Under the pieces are notes generated by a model. That model searched no databases and was not told the origin of the DNA. It saw nothing but the letters and a program-made list of their open reading frames with translations. Of a stretch of DNA of 64,000 nt, positions 34,266 through 43,292 are shown piece after piece. The DNA is from MPNO01 sp965200535 (GTDB taxonomy: Bacteria > Pseudomonadota > Alphaproteobacteria > MPNO01), in NCBI GenBank assembly GCA_965200535.1, contig CBDAUF010000002.1, positions 1,612,001-1,676,000 on the forward strand, written 5' to 3'. Each line of letters opens with the position of its first letter. Within the stretch, counting starts at the first letter, position 1. Position numbers and translations under genes: made by a program.

Positions 34266-35173
34266 ACCGCGCTCCGGCCGGCGCCACCTATCGTCCGAAG
34301 CTGAACAACCTGCACGGCGTCCTGTGGATGCTGCTCGCGGTGACGGCGCTGACGGCGATGTTCGCCATCATCAAGCAGATGGCGACCGAGCTTCCGTTTT
34401 TCGTCGTCGCGTTGATGCGGACGCTTGTTGCCCTCGTCCTGTTCATTCCATGGCTCGCCCGGGTGGGCCGGTCGGGGATCGCGACGCAGCGGCTGGGGGC
34501 ACACTTTCTCAGGTCGTTCTTCGGGATCGCAGCGTTCGCATGCGTCGTTTACGCGGTGGGGCGGCTGACGCTGTCGGACACCATGGTGCTGTCCTTTACC
34601 TCGCCGTTCTGGTCGATCCTGTTCTCCGGCCTGCTTCTCGGCGAAATCGTCCGTCGCGACCGGACAATCGCGACCGCTGCCGGTTTCGTCGGGGTGGCGA
34701 TGATCGTCAAGCCGCAGGGCGATATCGACCACGCAATGCTGATCGCGCTGGCGAGCGCGGTGCTGACCAGCAGCGCGATCATCGCGATGAAGAGCCTGTC
34801 GAGAACCGAACCGGCGGCGCGGATCGTGTTCTATTTCTTCTTCTTCGGCACGCTGTTCCTGCTGCCGCCCGCGCTGCTCGTCTGGCAAACCCCGACCTGG
34901 CAGCAGTTCGGCTGGCTGATCGCCGCAGGCATCCTCGGCGGTGCCGGGCAGAACTTTCTCGCCCGCGCCTACTGCGCCGCAGAGGTGACGATCATCGCTC
35001 CGATGGATTTCCTGAGGATGCCGCTCGCGGCCCTCTTCGGCTTCATCGTTTTCGCCGAATTCCCCGATGTCTGGTCTGCCGCGGGCACGGTTGTGATAAT
35101 TTCGGCGCTCCTGTTCATCACCCGCCGCGATGCGCGCGAGCGGGAAGGACGGCGGGAGAGAACGGCGGGATGA
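34262..35173 (+). CDS. DMT-superfamily (EamA) transporter
   Basis: A 303-residue membrane protein with ten predicted helices and two EamA halves. The first half includes VLWMLLAVTALTAMFAIIKQM and ALVLFIPWLARV; the second spans ALASAVLTSSAIIAMKSLSR to VIISALLFITRR. EamA proteins export metabolites, often amino acids, purines or their analogues. The start GTG at 34262 overlaps the preceding stop (GTGA). The C-terminus is Arg-rich and cytoplasmic. Next to alanine dehydrogenase and a hydroxyacid dehydrogenase it could export an amino or hydroxy acid; this is inference. Confidence 0.88.
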   Translation: MNRAPAGATYRPKLNNLHGVLWMLLAVTALTAMFAIIKQMATELPFFVVALMRTLVALVLFIPWLARVGRSGIATQRLGAHFLRSFFGIAAFACVVYAVGRLTLSDTMVLSFTSPFWSILFSGLLLGEIVRRDRTIATAAGFVGVAMIVKPQGDIDHAMLIALASAVLTSSAIIAMKSLSRTEPAARIVFYFFFFGTLFLLPPALLVWQTPTWQQFGWLIAAGILGGAGQNFLARAYCAAEVTIIAPMDFLRMPLAALFGFIVFAEFPDVWSAAGTVVIISALLFITRRDAREREGRRERTAG

Positions 35174-35955
35174 GCACGCATACCGACGACCGGCCGCCCT
35201 CCGCAGCCGGAGGAATACTGTCCGGTCTCGCGCCGCGCGCGGTGCGCGCCGACCTCGACGACGCCTATGGACGCGCCTGGGAACATCTCCGGCAGCCCGG
35301 GACCTGGTGGGACGGCGCACAGCGGCTGGCCGTGGTCGAGGCCTGCCGAGAGGCGCCGGACTGCCCGTTGTGCCGGGAACGCGCCAACGCCCTCTCTCCT
35401 TTTTCCGTCCACGGCGTCCATCGGTCGGCCGGCGTCCTGGCCGACAACGTCGTCGAGGCCGTGCACCGGATCCGCACCGACTCGGGGCGGCTGACCGAGG
35501 ACTGGTTCCGGTCGGTGACGGACGGCGGGATGAGCGAGGAGGAATATGTCGAGATCGTCGGCGTGGTCTCGATCGCGACCGCGCTCGACACGCTCGCCGC
35601 CGGCCTCGGCGTCCCGCGGCATCCGCTGCCCGACCCGGCGCCGGGAGCGCCTTCCCGCCGCCGCCCGGCAAACGCGAAGCGAAACCTCGCATGGGTTTCC
35701 ACCCTCGAGCCCGCGGATGCGGCGGACGCCGATCCCAACCCCTACGGCGACAAGACGCCCGACCTGGTCGCCAATATCCATCGCGGCCTGAGCGTCGTTC
35801 CGGCGGAAGCCGCGGCCTTCTTCGAACTCGACGACGTGATCTACCTGCCGCAGTTCGCGCTCAAGGATTTCGCCACCGAATATCGCACGATCAGCCACGC
35901 GCAGATGGAACTGGTCGCCGCCAGGGTCTCGCTCCTCAACCGGTGCCGATACTGA
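35170..35955 (+). CDS. AhpD-like (carboxymuconolactone decarboxylase-fold) protein with CxxC
   Basis: A 261-residue helical protein of the alkylhydroperoxidase-like type. The AhpD core pattern E-x7-C-x2-C is seen as Glu57...Cys65-Pro-Leu-Cys68, but the His normally four residues after the second Cys is Ala72. NVVEAVHRIRTDSGRLTEDW and EEYVEIVGVVSIATALDTLAAGLG form the usual helices. AhpD-fold proteins reduce peroxides through the CxxC pair; loss of the His makes classical activity doubtful. ATG at 35170 overlaps the transporter stop (ATGA). The C-terminal half (VVPAEAAAFFELDDVIYLPQ onward) is outside the typical domain. A second, Cys-free protein of related type follows 15 bp downstream. Confidence 0.75.
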   Translation: MSTHTDDRPPSAAGGILSGLAPRAVRADLDDAYGRAWEHLRQPGTWWDGAQRLAVVEACREAPDCPLCRERANALSPFSVHGVHRSAGVLADNVVEAVHRIRTDSGRLTEDWFRSVTDGGMSEEEYVEIVGVVSIATALDTLAAGLGVPRHPLPDPAPGAPSRRRPANAKRNLAWVSTLEPADAADADPNPYGDKTPDLVANIHRGLSVVPAEAAAFFELDDVIYLPQFALKDFATEYRTISHAQMELVAARVSLLNRCRY

Positions 35956-35970
35956 ACCGCCGGACACGCG

Positions 35971-36300
35971 ATGCTGCTCCGTGAGAGCGGCGAGCACCAC
36001 GGAGAGGCCTACTCGCTGGACGGGGTGAGGGGAATCGGCGCGGGCGACGGCGGCGTACCGCACGGCCGCCTCCTGCTCGCCTTCGCGGAGGCGGTGGTTG
36101 CGGGAAGCGGCATCGAGGACGCCCGTGCAGCGCTGATCGACGCGGTGGGGTGGAGCGGGTTCGTCGACGCCGCGGGCGTCGTCGCCTCGTTCAACGCGGT
36201 GGTCCGCATCGCCGATGCGACCGGCATCCCGATCGAGCCGTTCAAACTGGAACGGACGGTCGAGGAACGCGCCGTCCTCGGCATCGACGACTGGCACTGA
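35971..36300 (+). CDS. Small AhpD-like protein lacking the redox cysteines
   Basis: The 109 residues resemble the C-terminal helices of AhpD/CMD-like proteins: HGRLLLAFAEAVVAGSGIEDARAALIDAVG followed by FVDAAGVVASFNAVVRIADATGIPIE. There is no cysteine in the protein, so it cannot do thiol-dependent peroxidase chemistry; it may pair with the preceding protein to build one composite fold. It starts 15 bp after that gene, codon use looks like its neighbours, and no antisense gene explains the frame. The converging prpC stop lies 37 bp beyond its end. Confidence 0.68.
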   Translation: MLLRESGEHHGEAYSLDGVRGIGAGDGGVPHGRLLLAFAEAVVAGSGIEDARAALIDAVGWSGFVDAAGVVASFNAVVRIADATGIPIEPFKLERTVEERAVLGIDDWH

Positions 36301-36337
36301 CCGCCGGCGCAGTCTCCGTGGAGGGCCGCGATGCGCC

Positions 36338-37465
36338 TCAGCGTTGGGCGATGGGGACGACCTCGCGCTGGGCGGCTCCGTTATAGGCGCTGAGCGGGCG
36401 GATCAACTTGTTGTCGGCATTCTGTTCGAGATAGTGGGCCGTCCAGCCGGTGATGCGGCTCATCACGAAGATCGGCGTGAACATGTCGATGTCGAAACCC
36501 ATCATGTAGTAGGCAGGGCCCGCGGGAAAATCGAGATTGGGGTGGATGCCCTTCTCCTCGATCATCACGGTCTGCAGACCGTCCGACATGCGGATCCAAG
36601 TATCGTCCTCCTTCCAGGCGGCGAGATCCTCGAGGCAGCCGCGCATCGTGGGCACCCGGGAATCGCCCGACTTGTAGACCCGGTGGCCGAAGCCCATCAC
36701 CAGCTTTTTCCCGGCGATGGCGTCGCGCATCCACTGTTCGGCGAGGTTCGGATCGCCGATTTCGAGAAACATGTGCATCACCGCCTCGTTGGCGCCGCCG
36801 TGGAGCGGCCCCCTGAGCGAGCCGATGCCGCCGGTGATCGCCGAATAGATATCCGACCGGCTGGAAGCGATCGTCCGCACCGTGAAGGTGGAAACGTTGA
36901 AGCTGTGCTCGGCGTAGAGGATCATCGACGTGTCGAACGCCCGGATCACTTCCGGCGGCGGAACCTCGCCGAAGCACATGTTGAAGAAATTCTCGACCAT
37001 CGAAAGGTCGGTGCGCGGCGCAATGCGGTCCTGCCCGCGGCGGAACCGGTAGTCCGTCGCGATCATCGTCGGAATCTTGGCGAACAGGTCGAGCGCCCGG
37101 CTGCGGTCCGCCGCTTCCGGCTCGCCGCCCCAGGCGGTCTCGGTTGTGCCGAGATAACTCACCGCCGTGCGCAGAGTGTCCATGGGGTGTGCATCGGCCG
37201 GAAAACGGCGAATGACCGCCACATGATCGTCCGAGATGTCGCGCCGGCCGGCTTCCTCGGTCTTCAGGGTCTCGAGTTCCGATGCGCTGGGCATGTCGCC
37301 GTTCCACAGCAGCCAGGCGACCTCCTCGAAGGACGCGTGCGCGCAGAGGTCCTGGACCGCGTAGCCGCGATAGGTCAGCGAGTTAGTCTCCGGCATCACT
37401 TTGGAGATCGCGGTGGTGTCGACGATCACCCCGTCGAGACCTTTCAGAATTTCCGAGCCGGCCAC
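36338..37465 (-). CDS. prpC: 2-Methylcitrate synthase (citrate synthase family)
   Basis: The 375-residue citrate synthase-family enzyme condenses propionyl-CoA with oxaloacetate. The N-terminus KGLDGVIVDTTAISKV and LTYRGYAVQDLCAH (about 30-43) are typical of methylcitrate synthases. Catalytic residues are His in YAEHSFNVSTF and GPLHGGANEAVM, Arg in GFGHRVYKSGDSR, and Asp in NLDFPAGPAYYMMGF. The start is GTG at 37465 with GGGAGGGCAGG directly upstream. It is the third gene of prpD-prpB-prpC, with a 36-bp gap from prpB, so it is a methylcitrate rather than a citrate synthase. The protein likely forms a dimer in the cytosol. Confidence 0.93.
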   Translation of the reverse strand: MAGSEILKGLDGVIVDTTAISKVMPETNSLTYRGYAVQDLCAHASFEEVAWLLWNGDMPSASELETLKTEEAGRRDISDDHVAVIRRFPADAHPMDTLRTAVSYLGTTETAWGGEPEAADRSRALDLFAKIPTMIATDYRFRRGQDRIAPRTDLSMVENFFNMCFGEVPPPEVIRAFDTSMILYAEHSFNVSTFTVRTIASSRSDIYSAITGGIGSLRGPLHGGANEAVMHMFLEIGDPNLAEQWMRDAIAGKKLVMGFGHRVYKSGDSRVPTMRGCLEDLAAWKEDDTWIRMSDGLQTVMIEEKGIHPNLDFPAGPAYYMMGFDIDMFTPIFVMSRITGWTAHYLEQNADNKLIRPLSAYNGAAQREVVPIAQR

Positions 37466-37501
37466 CCTGCCCTCCCGTGTTTCTCTCGTCCCGAACCGAC
37501 T

Positions 37502-38395
37502 TCAGACCCTGAAATTGAACAGGCTCCGGTCGAACCGATTGTAATCTTCGTAACGGATCAGTTCGTAGAGGCGCTTGCGCGTCTGCATCATGGACAGCGC
37601 CTCTTCCTGACTGCCGCGCTCCCGCAGCAGATCGAGCCCCTGCTCGACCCCGAACATCGCCAGCCGAAGCGTCGTCACCGGGTAGATCGCGATGTTGTAG
37701 CCGAGTTCGACCAGCCGGTCGCGCGCCAGCAGCGGCGTCTTTCCGAATTCGGTGAGATTCGCCAGCAGCGGCACCGGGACCGCCGTGCGGAACGCCTCGT
37801 ATTCCGGCAGCGTCGTAAGGGCCTCGGGAAAGATCGCATCCGCGCCCGCATCGACATAGGCCTTGGCGCGGTCGATCGCCGCATCGAGGCCTTCGGACGC
37901 CCGCGCGTCGGTGCGCGCCATCAGGAGAAAGTTCGGATCGCGCTTGGCGTCGGCCGCGGCCCGGATCTTTTGCGCCATCTCGCCGGCGGGGATCAACACC
38001 TTGTTGTCGAGATGTCCGCAGCGCTTGGGGCTCAACTGGTCTTCCAGATGACAGCCCGCCAGTCCCGCCTCCTCGATCTCGCGGATCGAACGCGCCGCGT
38101 TCATCGGCTCGCCGAAACCGGTGTCGAGGTCGATCAGCGCCGGCAGATCCGTCGCGCGCGCGATCTGACGCCCCCTCGCAGCCACCTCGTGCAGGGTGGT
38201 CAGACCGATATCCGGAAGCGCGAGATCGGCCGACAGCGCCGCACCGGAAATGTAGACGCCGTCGAAGCCCTTTTCCTCGATCAGCAGCGCCACGAGGGGC
38301 GAGAATGCGCCGGGCAATTGCTGCAGCGCGCCGGACGCTATCGATTCGCGGAATGCGGCCCGTTTCTCGGCTGCCGTCTTGTCGGAGAACAGCAT
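37502..38395 (-). CDS. prpB: 2-Methylisocitrate lyase
   Basis: The 297-residue isocitrate-lyase-family TIM barrel splits 2-methylisocitrate to pyruvate and succinate. Key marks are GVYISGAALSADLALPDIG (48-66), DLDTGFGEP (89-97), the active-site loop KRCGH with Cys 126 (124-128), LLMARTDARA and ANLTEFGKTP. ATG at 38395 shares one base with the prpD TGA (TGATG), so translation of prpB is coupled to prpD. Length matches E. coli PrpB (296). Mg2+ would be held by the Asp residues of DLDTG. Confidence 0.96.
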   Translation of the reverse strand: MLFSDKTAAEKRAAFRESIASGALQQLPGAFSPLVALLIEEKGFDGVYISGAALSADLALPDIGLTTLHEVAARGRQIARATDLPALIDLDTGFGEPMNAARSIREIEEAGLAGCHLEDQLSPKRCGHLDNKVLIPAGEMAQKIRAAADAKRDPNFLLMARTDARASEGLDAAIDRAKAYVDAGADAIFPEALTTLPEYEAFRTAVPVPLLANLTEFGKTPLLARDRLVELGYNIAIYPVTTLRLAMFGVEQGLDLLRERGSQEEALSMMQTRKRLYELIRYEDYNRFDRSLFNFRV

Positions 38396-39903
38396 CAGAA
38401 AATCCCCCTGTCGTCCCGCTCGGCGTTGATCAGGTGCGCGGGATCGACGGCGACGTTGAGGCCGCCGAGCTCGTCCGGCGCGAGGTCCGGCAACCGCTGG
38501 ACGAGATCGAGGAAGCGGCGCTGCTCGCCGGACGGAACGATCCCCTCGGCCAGGGTTTCGAACTTGCGGATGTAATCGGCCCGAGCGAACGGGCGCGCGC
38601 CGGCCGAATGCGCGTTGGCGACGGCCATTTCGTCGACGATCCTCTGGCCCGATTTCAGGACGATTTCGAGCCGCCCGCCGAACGCCCGCCGGCTCGGGTC
38701 GGGCTCGTGGTAGCGCGCGGTCCAGGCGGCATCCTCGACGGTCGAGATCTTGTGCCACAGTCGAACCGTGTCCGGCCGCGCGGCGCGTTCCGGGGCGTAG
38801 GAGCGAACGTGGTGCCATTCCCCGTCCTGCAGAGCGACCGCCAGGATGTACATGATGCTGTGGTCGAGCGTTTCGCGGCTCGCCTCCGGGTCCATCTTCT
38901 GGGGGTCGCCCGCGCCGGTCCCGATAACGTTGTGGGTGTGATGGCTGGTGTGGAGCACGATGCGCTCGATCGCCTCGAAATCGGCGATCTTCCCGCGCAT
39001 GCGAAAAGCGAGATCGATGATCGCCTGGCTCTGATATTCGGCCGAATGCTCCTTGGTATAGGATTCGAGGATCGCGCGCTTAGCCTCGCCGGGCGCGGGA
39101 AGCGGCACGGTGTAGCGTGCATCCGGCCCGTCCAGCACGCGGGCGATGACGCTGTCCTCTCCCTCGTAGATCGGCGACGGCGCGCCCTCGCCCCGCATCG
39201 CGCGGTCCACCGCCTCGACGGCGAGCTTGCCTGCATGGGCGGGGGCGAACGCCTTCCAGCTCGAGATTTCGCCCTTGCGCGACTGGCGGGTGCTGACTGC
39301 GGTGTGCAGCGCCTGCTGGACAGCCTGGTAGACGGTCTCGGTCGACAATCCGAGCAGCGTTCCGATTCCGGCCGCCGCGGAGGGGCCGAGATGGGCGATG
39401 TGGTCAATCTTGTGGGCGTGGAGGCAGATGCCCTTGACCAGGTCGATCTGGATCTCGTAGCCCGCCGCGACGCCGCGCACGAGGTCCTCTCCGCCCCTGC
39501 CCGTCTGCTGGGCGGCCGCGAGGATCGGCGGGATGTTGTCGCCCGGATGCGAGTAGTCGGCGGCGAGAAAGGTGTCGTGAAAATCGAGTTCGCGGACCGC
39601 TGTGCAGTTCGCCCACGCCGCCCATTCGGCCGCAAAGCGGCACTCCGGCGCGATGCCGAAGACGGCCGCGCCGCCGCTCCGCGGATGGGCCAGCGCCTGC
39701 GCGCGTGCGGCGGCGACCGGAGGACGGTTGAGCGCGGCGACCGCCACCGCGGCGTTGTCGATGAACCGGTTGACCACCATGTCGGCAACTTCCGGCGCGA
39801 CCGCAACCGGATCGGTCGCAACCGCTGCAATCTTCCATGCGAGCTGGTCTTCCCGCGCTAAAGTTTCCTTTGAAGGATAGACTCTAACCGAATGATTTAT
39901 CAT
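38395..39903 (-). CDS. prpD: 2-Methylcitrate dehydratase
   Basis: A 502-residue PrpD-type dehydratase (no Fe-S cluster) converting 2-methylcitrate to cis-2-methylaconitate. Family features are FIDNAAVAVAALNRPPV, CTAVRELDFHDTFLAADYSHPGDNIPPILAAAQQ (the His/Asp-rich catalytic core, about 113-146), GICLHAHKIDHIAHLG and SRKGEISSWKAFAPAHAG. ATG at 39903 is chosen over a start 26 codons upstream because AGGAG lies ten bases before it, the conserved region begins here and the promoter at 39941-39968 overlaps the longer version. It is the first gene of the prpDBC operon. A separate aconitase-type isomerase for methylaconitate rehydration is not in the window. Confidence 0.95.
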   Translation of the reverse strand: MINHSVRVYPSKETLAREDQLAWKIAAVATDPVAVAPEVADMVVNRFIDNAAVAVAALNRPPVAAARAQALAHPRSGGAAVFGIAPECRFAAEWAAWANCTAVRELDFHDTFLAADYSHPGDNIPPILAAAQQTGRGGEDLVRGVAAGYEIQIDLVKGICLHAHKIDHIAHLGPSAAAGIGTLLGLSTETVYQAVQQALHTAVSTRQSRKGEISSWKAFAPAHAGKLAVEAVDRAMRGEGAPSPIYEGEDSVIARVLDGPDARYTVPLPAPGEAKRAILESYTKEHSAEYQSQAIIDLAFRMRGKIADFEAIERIVLHTSHHTHNVIGTGAGDPQKMDPEASRETLDHSIMYILAVALQDGEWHHVRSYAPERAARPDTVRLWHKISTVEDAAWTARYHEPDPSRRAFGGRLEIVLKSGQRIVDEMAVANAHSAGARPFARADYIRKFETLAEGIVPSGEQRRFLDLVQRLPDLAPDELGGLNVAVDPAHLINAERDDRGIF

Positions 39904-39940
39904 GCCTGATTGAACTCCTGCGGCATCAGCCGGGCGCCCG

Positions 39941-39968
39941 ATCATACTCCGGAGCCATACCCGGTCAA
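39941..39968 (-). promoter_or_regulatory. Promoter of the prpDBC operon
   Basis: On the minus strand TTGACC (39968-39963) and TATGAT (39946-39941) are separated by 16 bases, each matching five of six sigma-70 consensus positions. The expected transcript start is near 39934, leaving a leader of about 30 bases with the AGGAG ribosome site. This is the best promoter match seen in the window. Confidence 0.55.
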
Positions 39969-40084
39969 CTTGCGCGGGCATCGCGGGGCCGTCGGACCGC
40001 GGGCGGGAGACGGCATGTTGTCGCCACCCGGACAGTGTGATTATCTTGCCGCAACGCCCCGCCCGCGGACACTCGGAGCCACCG

Positions 40085-40741
40085 ATGCCGGATCGCCTTC
40101 TGCGCCTCTCCCGGGACGATTTCGCTGCGCACGCCGCCCTCGGAGAAGCATTGCCTCCGGCGGTGCGGGCGATCTACGTGGCCGAGGGGATGGCCTCCAT
40201 CTCGACCGGGGAGACGACGGCCGCGATGGCGGCCAATTCGGCGCTGTTTCACACCGGCCCGATGTCGATCGCCGCCGGCCCGCAGGGAGCCTGCCTGCTG
40301 CGTTACGAACTCGATCCCGGCGACAGCGCAGCGCACGGCGACGGGGTGCGCTCCGAACGCAAACTCGAAGCATCCGTCAGGCTCGACGATCCCGAGGGTT
40401 ACCTGCTGCGCTGCGACAAGGTCGAACTGCCGCCGGGCGGGATCGCCTATACCCATACCCATCAGGGCGGCGGGATACGCTGCCTGGTGGAGGGAAAATT
40501 CAACGTGCGGGTGCATGGAGAGACTGCGGCGATCGGGAAATACGACGCCTGGTTCGAAGCCGGCCCCGATCCGGTGTATGCTTGGGCGCCGGACGATGCG
40601 CCCGGCCATTTCTCGCGGGTGATGATCCTGCCCCGCCGGCTCAAGGGCAGGAGTTCCATCCGCTACGTCGATCCGGAAGACGCCGACAAGCCCAAGCTGC
40701 AGAAATACACCGTCTTCGTCGACGAGTTCATCGACACATGA
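40085..40741 (+). CDS. Cupin-domain protein preceding a ThDP enzyme
   Basis: The 218 residues fold as a cupin: the C-terminal half has KVELPPGGIAYTHTHQGGGIRCLVEGKFNVRVHG (read in parts, two His in HTHQGGG) and YDAWFEAGPDPVYAWAP as second motif. The N-terminal third, with LPPAVRAIYVAEGMASIS, looks like a degenerate second cupin half. The protein likely binds a metal or a small carboxylate; no enzyme activity can be named. ATG at 40085 fits; a CGGAGCC ribosome site lies six bases upstream. Its TGA overlaps the start of the ThDP enzyme gene as ATGA, so the two act together. Confidence 0.83.
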   Translation: MPDRLLRLSRDDFAAHAALGEALPPAVRAIYVAEGMASISTGETTAAMAANSALFHTGPMSIAAGPQGACLLRYELDPGDSAAHGDGVRSERKLEASVRLDDPEGYLLRCDKVELPPGGIAYTHTHQGGGIRCLVEGKFNVRVHGETAAIGKYDAWFEAGPDPVYAWAPDDAPGHFSRVMILPRRLKGRSSIRYVDPEDADKPKLQKYTVFVDEFIDT

Positions 40742-42408
40742 CCAGCAATCTGCGGACCGGCGGCCAGATTCTGGTCGATGCACTGCTCACCCACGGGGTG
40801 GACACGATCTTCTGCGTGCCCGGCGAGAGCTACATCGCAACGCTCGATGCCCTGTTCGATGTCCGCGACCGGATCAGGGTCGTCACCTGCCGGCAGGAAG
40901 GCGGGGCGGCCTATATGGCCGATGCCTACGGCAAGCTGACCGGCCGGCCCGGCATCTGTTTCGTCACCCGCGGCCCGGGCGCCACCAACGCCAGCGTCGG
41001 ACTCCACACCGCGCGCCAGGATTCCTCGCCCGCCATCGTTTTCGTCGGCCAGGTCGCACGCGGCATGGCCGGGCGCGAGGCATTCCAGGAGATCGACTTT
41101 CGCCGGATGACCGGCGAACTCACCAAGTGGACGGACCAGATCGACGATCCGGCGCGCATACCGGAGTATGTCAACCGGGCGTTTCGCACCGCAACCTCGG
41201 GCCGCGCGGGGCCCGTCGTGCTGGCGCTGCCGGAAGACATGCAAACCGAACGGGCCGAAATCGAGGACGGCGCATCGTACGAGGAGGTGCAGGCCGCGCC
41301 CGCGCCCGAGGCCGTGGCACAGCTGCGCGGGATGCTGATGGAGGCGGAACGCCCGATGGTCCTTGCCGGCGGCAGCGGCTGGACCGAACGGAGCATCGGC
41401 GATTTGCAGGGCTTTGCGTCCGCCAGCGATCTGCCCGTCGCGACGGGTTTTCGCCGCCAGGACCTCTTCGACAACCGCCATCCGAATTATGTCGGCGTCG
41501 TCGGGCTCGGGATCAATCCGGCTCTCGCCAGGGCAATCGGGGAATCGGACCTGTTACTGGTGGCCGGCGCCCAACTCGGAGAAATCATCACCCAAGGCTA
41601 CTCGATGCTGAGCCTGCCCAAGCCGCGCCAGCGGCTGATCCATGCTCATCCCGGCATCGAGGAACTCGGCAAGGTCTATCAACCCGATCTCGCGATCAAC
41701 GCGGGAATGCCCCAGTTTGCCGCGGCGCTTGCGGCGCTCGAGCCCGTCGCCGCTCCATCCTGGGCCGGGCGGCGCGCGGAAATACGCGCCGCGTACGAGG
41801 CGTTTGCAGAGCCGACCGAAATGCCGGGCGAACTCAACCTCGCCCACGCCGTCCGTCACCTCGAAGGCGCGCTTCCGGAGAACGCGATCGTCGCGACCGG
41901 CGCGGGGAACTTTTCCCAATGGGTGCACCGGTTCCACCGTTACCGCGGCTTCCGCACCCAACTCTCGCCGCAGAGCGGGTCGATGGGCTACGGCGTCCCG
42001 GCGGGCATCGCCGCCGCGGTGCTGCATTCCGACCGCGAGGTGGTCTCCTGGTCGGGCGACGGCGACTTCCTGATGAACGGCCAGGAAATCGCCACCGCGA
42101 CCGCGCAGGGCCTCAGCAACCTCACCTTCCTCGTCGTCAACAACGACGCCTACGGCACCATCAGGATGCACCAGGAACGGCACTATCCGGGGCGGGTGAT
42201 CGCTACCGATCTCGCCAACCCCGATTTCGCCATGCTCGCGAGGGCCTACGGCTTGCATGGCGAGACGGTGGCGCGGACCGACGAATTTCCGGCCGCTTTC
42301 GAGCGCGCCCGGGCGGCCGATACGCCGGCTTTGCTCGACCTCCGCATCGACCCGGACGCGATCCTGCCGGCGGCCACCCTGTCGGAGATTCGCGCCGGAA
42401 ACGGGTGA
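40738..42408 (+). CDS. Acetolactate synthase-like thiamine-diphosphate enzyme
   Basis: The 556-residue ThDP enzyme has the three-domain layout of acetolactate synthase large subunits. The N-domain has GVDTIFCVPGESYIATLDAL and the catalytic Glu 54 in CRQEGGAAYMADAYG, then VTRGPGATNASVGLHTA. The ThDP-binding motif runs from GDGDFLMNG (about 440) to VVNNDAY (about 468). No small regulatory subunit gene is near, and its partner is a cupin, so it is unlikely to be the biosynthetic IlvB; oxo-acid decarboxylase or sulfoacetaldehyde/glyoxylate-type carboligase reactions are possible. The start overlaps the cupin stop (ATGA, 40738-40741). It converges on the PEP-mutase-family gene, 47 bp away. Confidence 0.9.
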   Translation: MTSNLRTGGQILVDALLTHGVDTIFCVPGESYIATLDALFDVRDRIRVVTCRQEGGAAYMADAYGKLTGRPGICFVTRGPGATNASVGLHTARQDSSPAIVFVGQVARGMAGREAFQEIDFRRMTGELTKWTDQIDDPARIPEYVNRAFRTATSGRAGPVVLALPEDMQTERAEIEDGASYEEVQAAPAPEAVAQLRGMLMEAERPMVLAGGSGWTERSIGDLQGFASASDLPVATGFRRQDLFDNRHPNYVGVVGLGINPALARAIGESDLLLVAGAQLGEIITQGYSMLSLPKPRQRLIHAHPGIEELGKVYQPDLAINAGMPQFAAALAALEPVAAPSWAGRRAEIRAAYEAFAEPTEMPGELNLAHAVRHLEGALPENAIVATGAGNFSQWVHRFHRYRGFRTQLSPQSGSMGYGVPAGIAAAVLHSDREVVSWSGDGDFLMNGQEIATATAQGLSNLTFLVVNNDAYGTIRMHQERHYPGRVIATDLANPDFAMLARAYGLHGETVARTDEFPAAFERARAADTPALLDLRIDPDAILPAATLSEIRAGNG

Positions 42409-42455
42409 GGCCGACAACCGCGATGGCCGCGGATTCAGGCGGTTATCGCCCCAAT

Positions 42456-43292
42456 CTACTCATCTGACATGAGGGCGTTCATCTCGGGGTGGAGGATGAC
42501 GTCCCTGGCGAACCCGTAGGTGCCGGCCCCGGCAAGCTCGTGCGCCGCCTCTCGCGCGAGCGTGCCGAAGGCGAGCGACAGGAGCCCGCCGATGCTGACC
42601 CGGGCGACGCCGAGACGCCCCAGTTCGGCCAGCGGCGGGGAGGCGGCGCTTGCCAGAATGTTCACCGGGCCGTCGATGTTGTTGGCCAGTGCGCCGATCG
42701 TCGCGGCGTCGCGCGCGAACGGGACGAACAGACAATCCGCACCGGCGGCGCGGTAGGCGTTGCAGCGGCGAATCGCCTCGTCGAGGGCCGCCGCGCCCTT
42801 GCCGCCGCGCAGGAAAACGTCGCAACGGGCATTGAGAACGGCCGGCACACCGGTTTCGTCCGCGGCCTTCCGCCCCGCGGCGATACGCGCCACCGAAAGA
42901 TCGAAGTCGAGCAGGGGTTCGGCCGACTGCGGGGCGCTGTCCTCGATATTGAGCCCCACGGCGCCGGCCTCGATCGTTGCGTTGACCGTATCGGCGACCG
43001 CCTCGGGCGCCGTTCCGTAACCGGCCTCCATATCGGCCGTCACAGGCACATCGACCCGCTCGGCGATGCGGCGGACCATCCAGAGCATTTCTTCGCGCGG
43101 GATCCGCTCGCCGTCGGGATAACCCATCAGCCAGGCCACCCCGGCGCTCGACGTGGCAACCGCCGGATAGCCGGCCTCGACAACGATCCGCGCCGTCGCC
43201 GCGTCGGACGCGTTGACCAGGACCAGCGGCTCCGGTCCTTCGTGCAGCGCCCTGAAGGCCTCGGCTTTTGCAATGAGAGCGTGTTTCGTCAT
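42456..43292 (-). CDS. PEP mutase/isocitrate lyase-superfamily protein without the lyase cysteine
   Basis: A 278-residue TIM-barrel protein of the PEP mutase/isocitrate lyase superfamily. Metal and substrate residues are visible in NASDAATARIVVEAG (27-41), VTADMEAGYGTAPEAV (84-99) and LNIEDSA (114-120). The lyase loop KRCGH seen in PrpB is absent: here the sequence runs IEDSAPQSAEPLLDFD, so cleavage of methylisocitrate is not expected. Related proteins act as oxaloacetate decarboxylase/hydrolase or carboxyphosphonoenolpyruvate mutase, or are untested. Its start overlaps the MmgE/PrpD stop (ATGA, 43289-43292). It is the last gene of the nine-gene unit that begins at 50073. Confidence 0.88.
   Translation of the reverse strand: MTKHALIAKAEAFRALHEGPEPLVLVNASDAATARIVVEAGYPAVATSSAGVAWLMGYPDGERIPREEMLWMVRRIAERVDVPVTADMEAGYGTAPEAVADTVNATIEAGAVGLNIEDSAPQSAEPLLDFDLSVARIAAGRKAADETGVPAVLNARCDVFLRGGKGAAALDEAIRRCNAYRAAGADCLFVPFARDAATIGALANNIDGPVNILASAASPPLAELGRLGVARVSIGGLLSLAFGTLAREAAHELAGAGTYGFARDVILHPEMNALMSDE

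Noticed and set aside
36215..38575. Open plus-strand frame of 786 codons
   Set aside because: Antisense to prpC and prpB, with shadow-type composition; only the small AhpD-like frame at its left end (a different frame) is real.
39904..39981. Longer N-terminus for prpD
   Set aside because: The promoter -10 and -35 at 39941-39968 and the AGGAG before ATG 39903 argue for the shorter form.
40738..42408. Naming the ThDP enzyme ilvB
   Set aside because: No ilvN/ilvH gene is near and the coupled gene is a cupin; biosynthetic acetolactate synthase is unlikely.
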